DNA of 64,000 nucleotides from Macrostomum hystrix (taxonomy: Eukaryota; Platyhelminthes; Macrostomidae), in assembly GCA_950097015.1 (NCBI GenBank), contig CATNEN010000029.1, forward strand, positions 3,491,501 through 3,555,500, given 5' to 3'. Of this stretch, positions 15,857 through 27,603 are shown piece by piece. The notes below the pieces were generated by a model. It had not been told where the DNA came from and ran no database searches. It saw only the letters and a program-made list of their open reading frames with translations. Each line of letters begins with the position of its first letter. Position 1 is the stretch's first letter. The position numbers and the translations under genes were made by a program.

Positions 15857-17104
15857 GTTTCAAAAAAAATTGACGATGTTCCAAATTTCGCGTTTTTTAT
15901 TGTAGAAATCTGAAACCTCAGAATTTTTTTTCCGAATTCCGAATTTCGAATTAGTTTTCGGATTTGAAAATTAAAACATTAAAAGCCAGAATTGCACACA
16001 GTGAGCTCTCACGGGCATTCCAAAGCAAATTGGTTAATCTTTGTGTCCTTTTTTGAAGCTACAGTGGCTTTTCTTCCTTATCTGACAGGCAGTGTCCGAA
16101 ATTCGGGCCGAGGCGAAGCCGTATGCAGCGAAAGTGTGAATCTGTTCCGCTTCTCAAAGTTTTTTCAACTTATATTACACACTCACGCACGGCCATAACT
16201 ATTTCTGCTTTGACAAAAGGCCTTGCGGTCTGCTTTCGGGTGTCTGGGCTTCCCTTTTGTACCGCCTAGCTGCTCCCCTTCTTCCCCAGCCTGTGCTCCG
16301 CATTCCCTGCCCTCCGCAGTCAATACAACGTGGACGCAGCGAATAGCCCTGGCTTGGGAGTTCTGCAGCTCTGCCCCCCAGCCATTGGCGGCCCAGCACC
16401 CGTGTAGCTACACTTCCTCGTCCCCCTTTAATTCTTCACTTCTTGTGGAAACGCTTTTCCCGGTCACCCGGGTTGGGAAGCCGTCAGGTCCATGACTCAC
16501 CGACAGAGCGCCCGCTTCCTCCCCATCTCCCTGTGCAACCTCCTCCGACCCCGAGGGTAGGCGAATATGGCAATCAGTTTGCCGACTGGGGATTTCTGTG
16601 TCTGGGATTAGACTGCAAGGAAACAAAAAGCTGCACCAATAATGATCATCAAATTTGGACAGCCCGGGGCTGGTCCAATACGCGGCTCAATTGGCTCAAT
16701 CTGATCTGATCATCATCATACATCTGGGAAATCTAGGCCGAGCCTGAGGAATTGGAAAAAAATCGGCGCCAGTGAAAATAGATTTAGCCTGTGTGACCAA
16801 CTCGGCGATGAAAGCATTTTGTTCAAATCTCCGAGATTGCGTAATAGCAAGCCTTGGAGCAGCGGCTCAATGCCTGCCAGCACTAATTAGTGAGGCCGTC
16901 CCAGCTTGCAGGCACTGTCACTAGTGACAGGACTAGTTGTTCAATCCCAGTGATTAGCGTACACTTTTTCTTGATCCTCGTATCAATTATTCGAAATCCT
17001 CTGTTAATACGAGCAGATGAGCGCATATTATTTATACTGTTTAATCAAGCATTTTAACTGTTCTCATTTTTGCTCTGATAGTAAGAACACTATTTAGCCA
17101 TATT
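15857..17104. other. Spacer, no recognised gene
   Basis: This is mixed-composition unique sequence. A perfect 16-bp palindrome (CTGTCACTAGTGACAG) lies near 16915. Several frames of 60-90 codons in 15990-16710 overlap on both strands without motifs or splice context. Confidence 0.4.
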
Positions 17105-18705
17105 TGAGCGTCACTTTGCGTATCATTTGAACGTCAATTTGTGCGTCACTTAAGCGTCTGTTTCTGTCACTTGAGTGTCTGCTTGTGTGTCATTTGAGCG
17201 TCTGCTTGTGTGTCATTTGACCGTCTGTTTGTGTGTCATTTGAGCGTCTGCTTGTGTGTCATTTGAGCGTCTGTTTGTGTGTCACTTAAGCGTCTGTTTG
17301 TGTGTCATTTGAGCGTCTGCTTGTGTGTCATTTGAGCGTCTGTTTGTGTGTCACTTGAGCGTCTGTTTGTGTGTCATTTGAGCGTCTGCTTGTGTGTCAT
17401 TTGAGCGTCTGTTTGTGTGTCACTTGAGCGTCTGTTTGTGTGTCATTTGAGCGTCTGCTTGTGTGTCATTTGAGCGTCTGTTTGTGTGTCATTTGAACGT
17501 CAATTTGTGCGTCACTTAAGCGTCTGTTTCTGTCACGTGAGCGTCTGCTTGTGTGTCATTTGAGCGTCAGTTTGTGTGTCACTTGAGCGTCAGTTTGTGT
17601 GTCATTTGAGCGTCTGCTTGTGTGTCATTTGAACGTCAATTTGTGCGTCACTTAAGCGTCTGTTTCTGTCACGTGAGCGTCTGCTTGTGTGTCATTTGAG
17701 CGTCAGTTTGTGTGTCACTTGAGCGTCAGTTTGTGTGTCATTTGAGCGTCTGCTTGTGTGTCATTTGAACGTCAATTTGTGCGTCACTTAAGCGTCTGTT
17801 TCTGTCACGTGAGCGTCTGCTTGTGTGTCATTTGAGCGTCAGTTTGTGTGTCACTTGAGCGTCAGTTTGTGTGTCATTTGAGCGTCTGCTTGTGTGTCAT
17901 TTGAACGTCAATTTGTGCGTCACTTAAGCGTCTGTTTCTGTCACTTGAGCGTCTGCTTGTGTGTCATTTGAGCGTCAGTTTGTGTGTCACTTGAGCGTCA
18001 GTTTGTGTGTCATTTGAGCGTCTGCTTGTGTGTCATTTGAACGTCAATTTGTGCGTCACTTAAGCGTCTGTTTCTGTCACTTGAGCGTCTGCTTGTGTGT
18101 CATTTGAGCGTCAGTTTGTGTGTCACTTGAGCGTCAGTTTGTGTGTCATTTGAGCGTCTGCTTGTGTGTCATTTGAACGTCAATTTGTGCGTCACTTAAG
18201 CGTCTGTTTCTGTCACTTGAGCGTCTGCTTGTGTATCATTTGAGCGTCAGTTTGTGTGTTATTTGAGCGTCTGCTTGTGTGTCATTTGAGCGCCAGTTTG
18301 TGTGTCACTTGAGCGTCAGTTTGTGTGTCATTTGAGCGTCTGCTTGTGTGTCATTTGAACGTCAATTTGTGCGTCACTTAAGCGTCTGTTTCTGTCACTT
18401 GAGTGTCTGCTTGTGTGTCATTTGAGCGTCTGCTTGTGTGTCATTTGAGCGTCTGTTTGTGTGTCATTTGAGCGTCTGCTTGTGTGTCATTTCAGCGTCT
18501 GTTTGTGTGTCACTTGAGCGTCAGTTTGTGTGTCATTTGAGCGTCTGCTTGTGTGTCATTTGAGCGTCAGTTTGTGTGTCACTTGAGCGTCAGTTTGTGT
18601 GTCATTTGAGCGTCAGTTTGTGTGTCATTTGAGCGTCTGCTTGTGTGTCATTTGAGCGTCTGCTTGTGTGTCACTTAAGCGTCTGTTTGTGTGTCATTTG
18701 AGCGT
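17105..18705. repeat. 23-bp minisatellite with higher-order repeats of about 136 bp
   Basis: The basic unit is TGTGTCATTTGAGCGTCTGC plus TTG, with CACTT/CATTT and CAG/CTG variants. The variant block GAACGTCAATTTGTGCGTCA recurs at about 17130, 17500, 17630, 17768, 17905, 18040, 18178 and 18358. Over the middle copies the spacing is about 136 bp, so blocks of six units were copied together. Confidence 0.95.
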
Positions 18706-19603
18706 TTATTAGCTTTCAAAATGATTCAGGTTCTTTTGAATCGAAAACTTGCATTCTCATTTCGGACTTTTGTCCGAGTATATACGAGTATATACCACCT
18801 AAATAATTAGAAGAAAGTCTGCTAATTTGATATGCACGTTGCAACTTTGAAATTGGCTTGCTTTCAGGTACTGACAAAACTGAGTTGCTAAATTGGATCC
18901 CGGCAGACAGAATCTGCACCTTCATATTTTTATTGATTTTAGCTAGTATATACCCGAAAATGTCAGCAACAGGGCTAGTAAAACAGTGCTGACTAACGCT
19001 CTATAAGTTCCTCCACTTGTTGAAAGCCAGGTTAACTGCATGTTTGCTTTTGTTGCCCAACGGTCATGGGGCATGACTCGAAGTTCCTTAAAAATGTAAT
19101 CCTTTAGTTAAAAGTTAAAAGGCCATAGTTTTCTCAACGGCCGTATGTTGTCTTTCGAGAAAACTAAAAGATTCTGCCAAATCTACGGACAGCCTAAGAG
19201 TGCATAGTAAGAGTAAATTATCTAAGAGTTTTAAAAAATAATGCTAATCGATTGAGTGCCAGAGGTTCATGTCCTTAAGGAAGCGTTTGTGGGACAGCTG
19301 ACTATCAATAGGCTTGTGGAACTGTCTTAGAAGTGTCAATCAACTTACCTGGCCATGGCAGGGTATATTCTCTGGCTGGGGGAATGAGTCATCCCATCTC
19401 TTTCCGCTCTGTAGGACTCGCGTGACGGGACGACTACATTATCATTATCCCAGCCTTACTACAAGGATGCATTTAGAAAGGCCGAATTTACCTAGCTTGT
19501 TATGCTCTGTTCCTTGCATCTTATTATCTTTTTCTCCGCGTGTTTATTGTTAAAGTAAATTAAAAGCTTAATTTTTTTCCTGAGCTGGCTGACAATCTCA
19601 CCT
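18706..19603. other. Spacer, no recognised element
   Basis: This is unique AT-rich sequence between two tandem repeats. No coding exon, SINE box or terminal repeat was found. Confidence 0.4.
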
Positions 19604-19790
19604 TAGTCCCGTCTCTAATCTCTGCTTATTCTCGTCTCTAATCTCACCTGATTCACGTCTCTAATCTCACCTGATTCACGTCTCTAATCTCACCTGATTC
19701 ACGTCTCTAATCTCAGCTCAGTCTCGTCTCTAATTTCACCTGAGTCTGGTCATTCCTAATCCCATCTCACCTCAGCATCCTAGCTGTGTC
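19604..19790. repeat. Short minisatellite, unit about 23 bp
   Basis: There are six to eight degenerate copies of TCTCTAATCTCACCTGATTC followed by ACG or TCG. Nothing coding is associated with it. Confidence 0.85.
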
Positions 19791-20500
19791 TCGAATCTCA
19801 AGTAAGTCGTGTGCTGTCCCTCAGGTGCCAAATTTTTTACCTTTCCCTCTCCTATTGAGGAGGCCTCATTTCCTTTATTCTGTTATAATCCATTTCGATG
19901 CGCTGGCTGGATGACTAATAGCTTTATTTCTCTGAAAGCACATCGATTTCATCTCTCTCAGCCCAGTTCTGCTCCAAAGACCTCGCTTCACCTCAGTCTA
20001 AGAGTTTCCATTTTTTACTCGCTCTATAAGGCCCCTTGAATTTGAAGCATTCTACACACAGTCGCTCGATAAGGTAAGTGGTAGAATACGCTAAGAATGA
20101 AACCAAGTAATATATAAAGCTTAGCATTAGTAAGAGTGGGTAAGACAAGCCATTAGTCACAGCCTGTTCCAGCGCAGCTATAACGTTGTTCGGTCAATTA
20201 TTTCGTTGTAAAACCTAAAACAAAATATTAGAAAAATCTTTACTAATATACTATAGAGGTTAATAGTGCATTGAATCCCAGACCAGAACAGGAGACTTTA
20301 CGCAAGCGTTCTTTGCTGATTGGCAACTAAACTATATGGCTGATGACTACATACATTAGACGCTTATGCTACGCATGCCTGCGCCCTGAAGAAGACTTGG
20401 CGTATGCAGCGTCTGACATTTCAGACATTCCTAAGCATAGACTTGCTGTGTTGTTTATCAGCCTGTCTCACCCATGACCATTATTATTAAAGTTGTAATT
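19791..20500. other. Spacer, no recognised element
   Basis: This is unique sequence left of the family A SINE copy. It ends in TTATTATTAAAG, a simple tail directly before the SINE head remnant. No gene was recognised. Confidence 0.4.
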
Positions 20501-20519
20501 GAAACAGAACACTTACGAC

Positions 20520-20700
20520 TTGAAGGTCGGGGGTTCGATTCTCGACTCCAATTTGCATCTTTTAGCAAGACACTTAACTCTGCATTGCTTCATTTCAGCC
20601 GGCTGTAGCATTAGCTATCGTACGAGTAGCAATTAGGGTCAGAGTGTTGGCCCCCAGTCCATGGACTAAGCAACACTGCACACATCCTTTGGATGCGTTT
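20520..20700 (+). mobile_element. SINE family A, head-truncated copy
   Basis: The B box is kept (GGTCGGGGGTTCGATTCTCG) but the A box is lost. The body follows in the same order as at 2312-2614 on the other strand: AGCAAGACACTTAACTC, GCATTGCTTCA, TAGCATTAGCT and CCCAGTCCATGGACT. Confidence 0.75.
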
Positions 20701-21034
20701 ATTTCTCGATAACGTTTATTTCTTCAGTGTGGAGTTGGTAGCTCGTGGAAGCATCCGTGTAAAGTCGCGCAAAGTTCTCAAGAAAACTGATTCGCAGTTT
20801 ATATTTCCAAGCAAGCAAATAACATTTGGACGCAGTGAAGAAGCATTGTTGCGGGGCAAAGTGCAAAAGCATATAGAAGGAGTGCTGTTATTAAAGTGAT
20901 CTTAAGTTTTAAATTTAATGCTTGAAATCCGATCAAAAAGCTGTGAAACAAAAGTACTTTTAAAATTTGTTATTGCACATCATGCATCTCATGCATTTAA
21001 AAAAATGTATCTTTTATGGTGGGAAATTATCCCT

Positions 21035-21612
21035 CTAGAATCAGGACATATGTAGGGGTCACTCTAGAATCAGGACCTATGTAGGGGTCACTCTAGAATC
21101 AGGACCTATGTAGGGGTCACTCTAGAATCAGGACATATGTAGGGGTCACTCTAGAATCAGGACCTATGTAGGGGTCACTCTAGAATCAGGAACTCGGTCG
21201 GGGTCACTCTAGAATCAGGAACTTGGTCAGGGTCACTCTAGAATCAGGAACTCGTTTGGGGTCACTCTAGAATCAGGAACTCGTTTGGGGTCACTCTAGA
21301 ATCAGGAACTCGGTCGGGGTCACTCTAGAATCAGGAACTTGGTCGGGGTCACTCTAGAATCAGCAACTCGGTCGGGGTCACTCTAGAATCAGCAACTCGG
21401 TCGGGGTCACTCTAGAATCAGCAACTCGGTCGGGGTCACTCTAGAATCAGGAACTTGGTCGGGGTCACTCTAGAATCAGCAACTCGGTCGGGGTCACTCT
21501 AGAATCAGCAACTCGGTCGGGGTCACTCTAGAATCAGGAACTCGGTCGGGGTCACTCTAGAATCAGGAACTTGGTCGGGGTCACTCTAAGAATCAGGAAC
21601 TTGGTCAGGGGC
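21035..21612. repeat. 29-bp minisatellite abutting a stop codon
   Basis: There are about 20 copies of GGGGTCACTCTAGAATCAGG plus ACCTATGTA or AACTCGGTC. The left six units carry mainly the CTATGTA form and the rest the CTCGGTC form. The array ends a few bases from the stop codon of the RS-rich gene (21616-21618), so it would lie at the start of that 3' UTR. Confidence 0.95.
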
Positions 21613-21615
21613 ACT

Positions 21616-24600
21616 CTATTCCTCTTGCGCTCTCTTTGGCGACTCCAGCTCTGCCAGGCACTCCTTGATAGCTCGCATGGCTCCTGCGGAATGTTCGAAA
21701 ATCGCAATCACCTTAACGGCATTGCAAATAAAGTACATCAGCTGACTGAAGCTGTCAGTCAGTCAGTCCAATTCTCACCGGGGGTGTGCCGGAAGTAAGC
21801 CACGCACGCCTGAGACACGCTGTTCCGGTTAGCCTCGTCCGGTATCTCGGTCAGCCGGTTAAGTCTCAGGTTGAAGAAGTCCCGCTTCGTGTGCATGTAG
21901 TCCTCCTCCCTGCGCTTGCTGGTGGAGTGCAGCATGTTCTGGCCAACCTCGCGGCTGCGATGCGGCAACGAAATTCATTCAGGAAACTTAATCAATACTA
22001 TAGAGCTAAGGAAGCAGAGGAACTAGAGCTAGGGGAAACAGAGGAACTAGAGCTAGGGGAAGCAGAGGAACTAGAGCTAGGGGAAGCAGAGGAACTAGAG
22101 CTAGGGGAAGCAGAGGAACTAGAGCTAGGGGAAGCAGAGGAACTAGAGCTTTGGGAAGCAGAGGAACTAGAGCTTTGGGAAGCAGAGGAACTAGAGCTAG
22201 GGGAAACAGAGGAACTAGAGCTAGGGGAAGCAGAGGAACTAGAGCTAGGGGAAGCAGAGGATCTAGAGCTAGGGGAAGCAGAGGAACTAGAGCTAGGGGA
22301 AACAGAGGAACTAGAGCTAGGGGAAGCAGAAAAACTAGACCGATTGGAAGCTATAAACTGTTGGTGAAGTTGAAATTGAAGTATCTAGGATGAAATGTTA
22401 CTAAGAGCAGGAAAGTTTGAAGAAAAGTTTGATGAAAAGGAAGCAGTGCTGATTAAATCCGGAACCTGAGTTCGCAGTCCTCACCGGATCATCGTCACGT
22501 CCTCGCTACTCAGATCGGTCAAGAGACTTCGATCGAAGTTGAAGATAATTCTTGGAAAACGGGCTTGATGGCTGCTCAGTCGTTCGACACTGGCGCCAGA
22601 TCTGTCTGTGGACAGAGCGGAGGAGCGTTGCGTACCCGTGAGACCCAGCTGTCGCCGGCGACGCCGTTGACTAGCCATCTCGGCTGTTGTTCCACTAGGC
22701 GACATCTGCCTGGTGGACATTGTGTCATCATGCGTTGGCGGCGGCAGCGGCGGCGGTGGGGCTGTATCCATGCGGTAAATCTCCAGTGCGTCGCAGACTC
22801 GATTGGCGGTGAGCCGGCTGGCATGGCCGCCTGGCAGCTTCGGTCGACTCGACTGCGTTCGGCAGGGTACAATTGGCTCGATTTGCACTACTTATGAGTA
22901 ATATCATGCGCAAATTGGTTGGTAAGAGCCTTTAAGAGCCTGACCATCGCTTTTCAAAGCCTATTCGTTTCAGAGCTAATTTATGGCACCAAAGGCTATC
23001 GACGCACCATGATCCATGATCAGGTACAAACTAGGTTGTTGAAGTTTTTCATTTATAGTGAAAATGTGAATTACCAATAGTACAAAATAATTCTTCACTT
23101 TGTATTTCATTTTGGATTTGCGTTTTCTTTAGTGATCTAATTGACGAAACTGAACTGCGCCTATGAGAATTTCTCTATGAAGAAGAACAGTTTAACGCGG
23201 AAATTTAATTAATTGACTTAAAAGGCAATTCTTGAAGAGAAAATTAATTCACAAAAGGCCGGCTACTTACGGCTGTAAGAGTTCGCATAACAGTCTTAGT
23301 CTCGCGGTACGGACTCAGGTCATTGAAGGTGGCTGGTGTGTAGCGACGTCTGAAGAATTAAAAAGTTTTATATTTTTTTCGAAAAAAACTTGAGACTAGT
23401 GTGTACGGCCCTGGCCGGAACTTTCGGACCACGGCGAGGTATCGACAATTTCTAGACTCAATATAAAAATGAGTTCAAATCGCATCGTACTAAATAAATG
23501 TCAAAATGTCTCACTCCCTCGGCCGAAGTCCCTCAATACGGTGGCCGAATTTGCTTAACTCGTGCTGCAGCTTGTGCAGCTGCTCCTTGAGCTGCTCGGT
23601 CTGCAGGTCCTTCACCTTGAAGTCGGCCTTGAAATTTGATGCGTCCGTCTGATCTAGAACGATTTTTGTAAAGAAAAAATTCTTGACTGTGGCCGTAAGC
23701 CATCTGTACTTTAAACAATTCTTAGCAGGCCGTAGTGGGGGCCACGCCTGTGCTGAATCTCGCATTTTGAGGGGGCGAAAATGGTTTGAAACGGACTTGC
23801 TAGTACGGAGCATCGCAAAGGAAATGGAATGGCGAAAGTCGATACTTCAATTCTAGCAGTATTGGTAGCCATGGCAACCTATCAAGTAAGCTACGAGTAT
23901 AAGGAATACTACGCGACAGAGTTGTTTGTTGTGAGCTCCTCTTTGCTCGGATGAAGTTAAGCGGGTGAAGGAGACACTGGCTTAGACAGCTCATTTTAAC
24001 TGAGAAAATAGAGGAGAGAACACAAGTAATTTGATCTCAATTGGGACTCTAGTAACAGGCCAACAATACCTCTGTACAAGCTACTGTCTAAGTATTACCT
24101 GCAGTACGTTTTAGTAGACTCATAAAATTCCTTAAAATTAAAAAACTTTAACCTAAAAACTTCTTTGCGTAAGGGGTAAATTTGTTATTCAAAAAGTATA
24201 CCAACATATTGTTAAGCCGCACTCACTCGAACTTTTCTCGCCACCAGCTGTCGGACTTCTGATGGAAGTCGTCGGTGGAAGCTCCCACTGCCTCTGGTCC
24301 ACCTCGTACACGTAGTCGATCCTCAACAGGCTGGATGTCTCATCTTCCCTGCGTCGACGGCGTCGCTTCCGTTGTCCATCCTCGTTTGGCCCGTCTCGTC
24401 GGACGCCGTATCGACCTCTTCGATGATGACGACTACTTTCGTCGGCGGCGTCTGAGTCACCGTAGGAGGAGGATGAATGCGACCGATCCAATGGAGTTGA
24501 CGAAGCGCTTCTGCCTGGCGAGCTCTTTCTGCTGCGGTGCCGATGCTTCCTCTGTCTCTGGCGCTGGTGTCCGCCCTCTGGAGCCTCCTCTGTTGAACTG

Positions 24601-26450
24601 TCTGATGAGTAGCGATTTCTATGCGGTCGAAGAATCTCCCGGCGCAGCTGCGTGTCTTCAGAGACTGGCGAGCCGTGCGTTCGCCTGTCTGCTATGCCCT
24701 GGCTACTTTTACGATTCACCTTGTGCTGCCGCCGGCGTTGTGTCTGATGCTGTCCATCACCGCTAAAGGAGGCCTCACCACCCCGCTTGCTTGCGTTATC
24801 ACGACTTCGGCTCCTCGTACCGTTGTTGTTGGTCTCAGTCGTTTTGGCTGCCTGACCGTCGTCACTGCTTTTGCGTCCCATTTTCTGATCGTCTGATCGA
24901 GTGGAAGATCTAACTCCATGAGAGGTGGTTGCTGTGGTCTGGGCTTGTTTGTTTGCTTGGTTTTGCTCGACTACTGACGATCTCGATTGCCGTTGTTTCC
25001 CACCAAATGCTGAAGCAGATTCTCCTGTCTCTGACTCCGGGCCTTTTTCAAACCTTCTGGTTGATTTGGCGCTCACAGCGGCGCTCACAGCGGCGCTCAC
25101 AGGTCGTGAATTGCTCCGAAGCGAGCCCAGACTCACGTTAGGTATTATATGTAGCTCTGAGCCGCTGTCGCTGTTAGCTGCCTCGTCTTCCTGTTCTGTT
25201 CTGTTTTGCTGTACAGACGAATTTTCCTTCGCCTCCTTCAACTCCTCTGCTGCCGCATCGCCGCGGTTGGCGTCTATCTGACTATTCTCGTTTCTCAAAG
25301 AACTGTCGCTTTGGTGTTTGCGTTCATCCGAATCCGACTTCTTCAGAATCGTGCCTTCTTGGTCGTCCTTACGATTCGCACTATTCTCTCCCATATTCGG
25401 CTTTTTTCGCAGCGCAGAGTCGTGGTTGTGCTGTCTGTTATTTGCTATTTCCAAATATTCATATCTGTCTGCGCCCTTTTCGCCAGCTGAATCTTTATCT
25501 GGAATTCCAGCAGCTTCGCTCTCGTTGATGTCTTGTCTCTTCTCTTCTTTAGGTTGGTTGTAACCGCCGATGTGACCTTCTGAGGATTCAGTGCTTTCAT
25601 TGTTCGAGCCTTGTTGTTGATTGTCTTCCACGAAGTCTTTTTTCTTGTTCGCTTGCTTGTCCACGGACTCTTGCTCGTCCTCTGACGCAGATTCTCGTTG
25701 CGCATCCCTATTGTCTGAACCCATTTGAGTCTCGCCACTATGAGAATTGCACTCAGTCAGCTCGTTCACAACTTGGCCCTGAAGTTGAGCAACGTATTCA
25801 TTTTGCGACGAGCCACGCATTGCTTCCCTTGCTTTCTCGTTGCTCTTCGAATTTTCTCCATCAGTTTCATGCTGATCAACTGTGTCTTTCTGAAGACTAC
25901 TGCCCTCCTCTTCGAATGGATATTCTGCATTCTCGTCAACATCATTTAAACAGTTTCTGCCTTGGTCATTGGCTTTCTCAACTTCAGCCTTACCTCGTTT
26001 CGGCTCAGCAACCAGTTCGGTTGTTTCTATATCGGTCTGTGTTGTTTCGAGTGCATTGTTCGACTTTGAACCAACTGATTTCTGGGTTCTTGTGTCGGAA
26101 TCGGACATGGGGTTGCCTGCTACTCCCGCCTCGGGATGTGCACTCAGTTCACATTCTAATGCCATATTGTTTTCAGCGACCTCCATAGAAATGCTTGTGT
26201 TCTGCTGCTGATTGGCAATACGATCTGTTTCGATGGCTGATCCACTGCCTGACTTCCTGCTCGCAGCTCCATCTGAGTAACCGATGACTGAGCCAGCACC
26301 TGGCTTGCTGCTGTCTCCTCCATTGCTGATGCCGCCGTCCGGGTTCAAATTACCTTCGCCACTCGATTCTGACTTTGCGGAACTGCCGGACAGCTCAGTG
26401 ACCGCTTGACTTGACCCATTTGCAGCTAGTTCGGTCTCTTCACTTTGCAT
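21616..26450 (-). CDS. Large charged RS-rich protein with coiled-coil C-terminal region, unknown function
   Basis: I do not recognise this family. Six exons join in phase: 26450-24227, 23653-23515, 23349-23271, 22852-22485, 21954-21779 and 21683-21616 (stop TAG), giving 1017 residues. Exon 1 encodes about 740 residues of acidic/polar low complexity that become Arg/Ser-rich (RKHRHRSRKSSPGRSASS, RKRRRRRRED). The later exons look conserved: VKDLQTEQLKEQLHKLQHEL (heptad-like), RRYTPATFNDLSPYRETKTV, NRVCDALEIYRMD, RREEDYMHTKRDFFNLRLNR and AMRAIKECLAELE. The ATG at 26450 was chosen because the longer frame starts with GTG; AG stands two bases before it, so a trans-splice acceptor is possible. It is divergent from the CDP-DAG synthase gene, with 1.15 kb between start codons. 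The RS region may suggest RNA binding; that is weak inference. Confidence 0.8.
22011..22335. repeat. 24-bp minisatellite in an intron
   Basis: There are 13 to 14 copies of GAAGCAGAGGAACTAGAGCT plus AGGG, with GCAGAGG/ACAGAGG and TTGG variants. It lies in intron 4 of the RS-rich gene. On the plus strand it reads as EAEELELG repeats, but the host gene is on the other strand and this is not an exon. Confidence 0.95.
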
Positions 26451-26465
26451 CCTTCTAGAATTCAC

Positions 26466-27603
26466 GGTCTCTTCCTATCTGGTCTTTTCAGATATTCTGA
26501 GCGTCCTGTTTTGTCTTGAGTTGAGTCATTGGCTCGAAAAAGAATAAACTGGCGCTTTTAGCTAACAAATATGTACACCTCTTTGTAAAGTTAAACTCAC
26601 ATTTCTTTTCTGCCGATGCATGAACATGAGAAAAGTGCCAGCCCAAAGCGATCCCCTCTCACTACTCTCTCCGCATCGTACAGTGTCACTTTTTTCATTG
26701 CAGTTTCCATGGAGACAAAAGAGAGACGGCAATGATTTGGGGAACGCAATGAGGAGGTGGGCCGGCAGCAATAGCATTTGCTGGGAGGCCTGCTGACGGC
26801 AGATGAAGGCGAGTTGGAAGAGATGGATTGGCCAAAAATATGCTGTCCATTGAGCGGCGTCAGCTCACCATGCATAACCCGCTGCTGCCCAAACAATAAG
26901 CTGACAGGAAGCCATGCATTGACTGTAGGTCTAAGCTGTAAAGCGTCGGTTAGCGCACCGATTCACAAACAAGAGCCGCTTTATTGGTTATGCTCTGCTT
27001 CACTGAATCGGAGAGCTAATTACTTTTATTGAGCGGACGGTGTAAATATAGTAGTTGCAGTTTTTATGAGTACTTTTTCGCTTAAAAGCTCAGGTTCCAA
27101 AAAGTTGTTCAAATGTATGTCCAATTCTTTGGTAGCTGCAAGACCATGCGATAAGCAGTCACATGACCGCAGGTCCGACCAAAATGACCATGTCGGGTGC
27201 CTTAGAAACTTGCTTAGAAGTGTACAATTATAAATCTAGACTACGCAATCCTTTGCGCAATTTGTATGTGCTCTAACATATAAAAAAAATAACCGAAGCG
27301 AGAGGCACAAAAAATTAACCAAAGACCACAAGACCACAAAGACCACAAGTGTAGCTAGCTAGCTAGCTAGCTAGCTAGCTAGATAGATATATAGATAGAT
27401 AGATAGATAGAATCCAAAAATTCCGGAATGTTTCGATTGCACACGAAACGAGTTTCTTATGCAATGGCGTACGTTTGAAATGCCATTTTCCAAGACATCT
27501 ATATTCTTTTCTGCCGAATTTACCCGTTCTTAATCTCTAACGTAATTTAGGCGGTATACGAAACTTATCACTACATTAGACTGGCTTGAGGAATAACTAT
27601 AAA
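26466..27603. promoter_or_regulatory. Divergent intergenic region
   Basis: This 1.1 kb separates the start codons of the RS-rich gene (minus) and the CDP-DAG synthase gene (plus), so both promoters should lie here; that is inference from the layout. No consensus core elements were identified. It contains the CTAG/GATA microsatellite at 27353-27412. Confidence 0.5.
27353..27412. repeat. CTAG then GATA tetranucleotide microsatellite
   Basis: About nine GCTA repeats pass into about seven ATAG repeats. It lies some 190 bp upstream of the CDP-DAG synthase start codon. Confidence 0.95.

Noticed and set aside
15425-18705. CRISPR array
   Set aside because: The repeats are contiguous tandem units without unique spacers, and the genome is eukaryotic.
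21786-22393. 193-codon acidic EAEELELG repeat protein on the plus strand
   Set aside because: Its first part is antisense to a phase-verified exon of the RS-rich gene, and the rest is the 24-bp intronic array.
24275-26211. Many plus-strand frames of 60-160 codons
   Set aside because: They are antisense shadows of exon 1 of the RS-rich gene.
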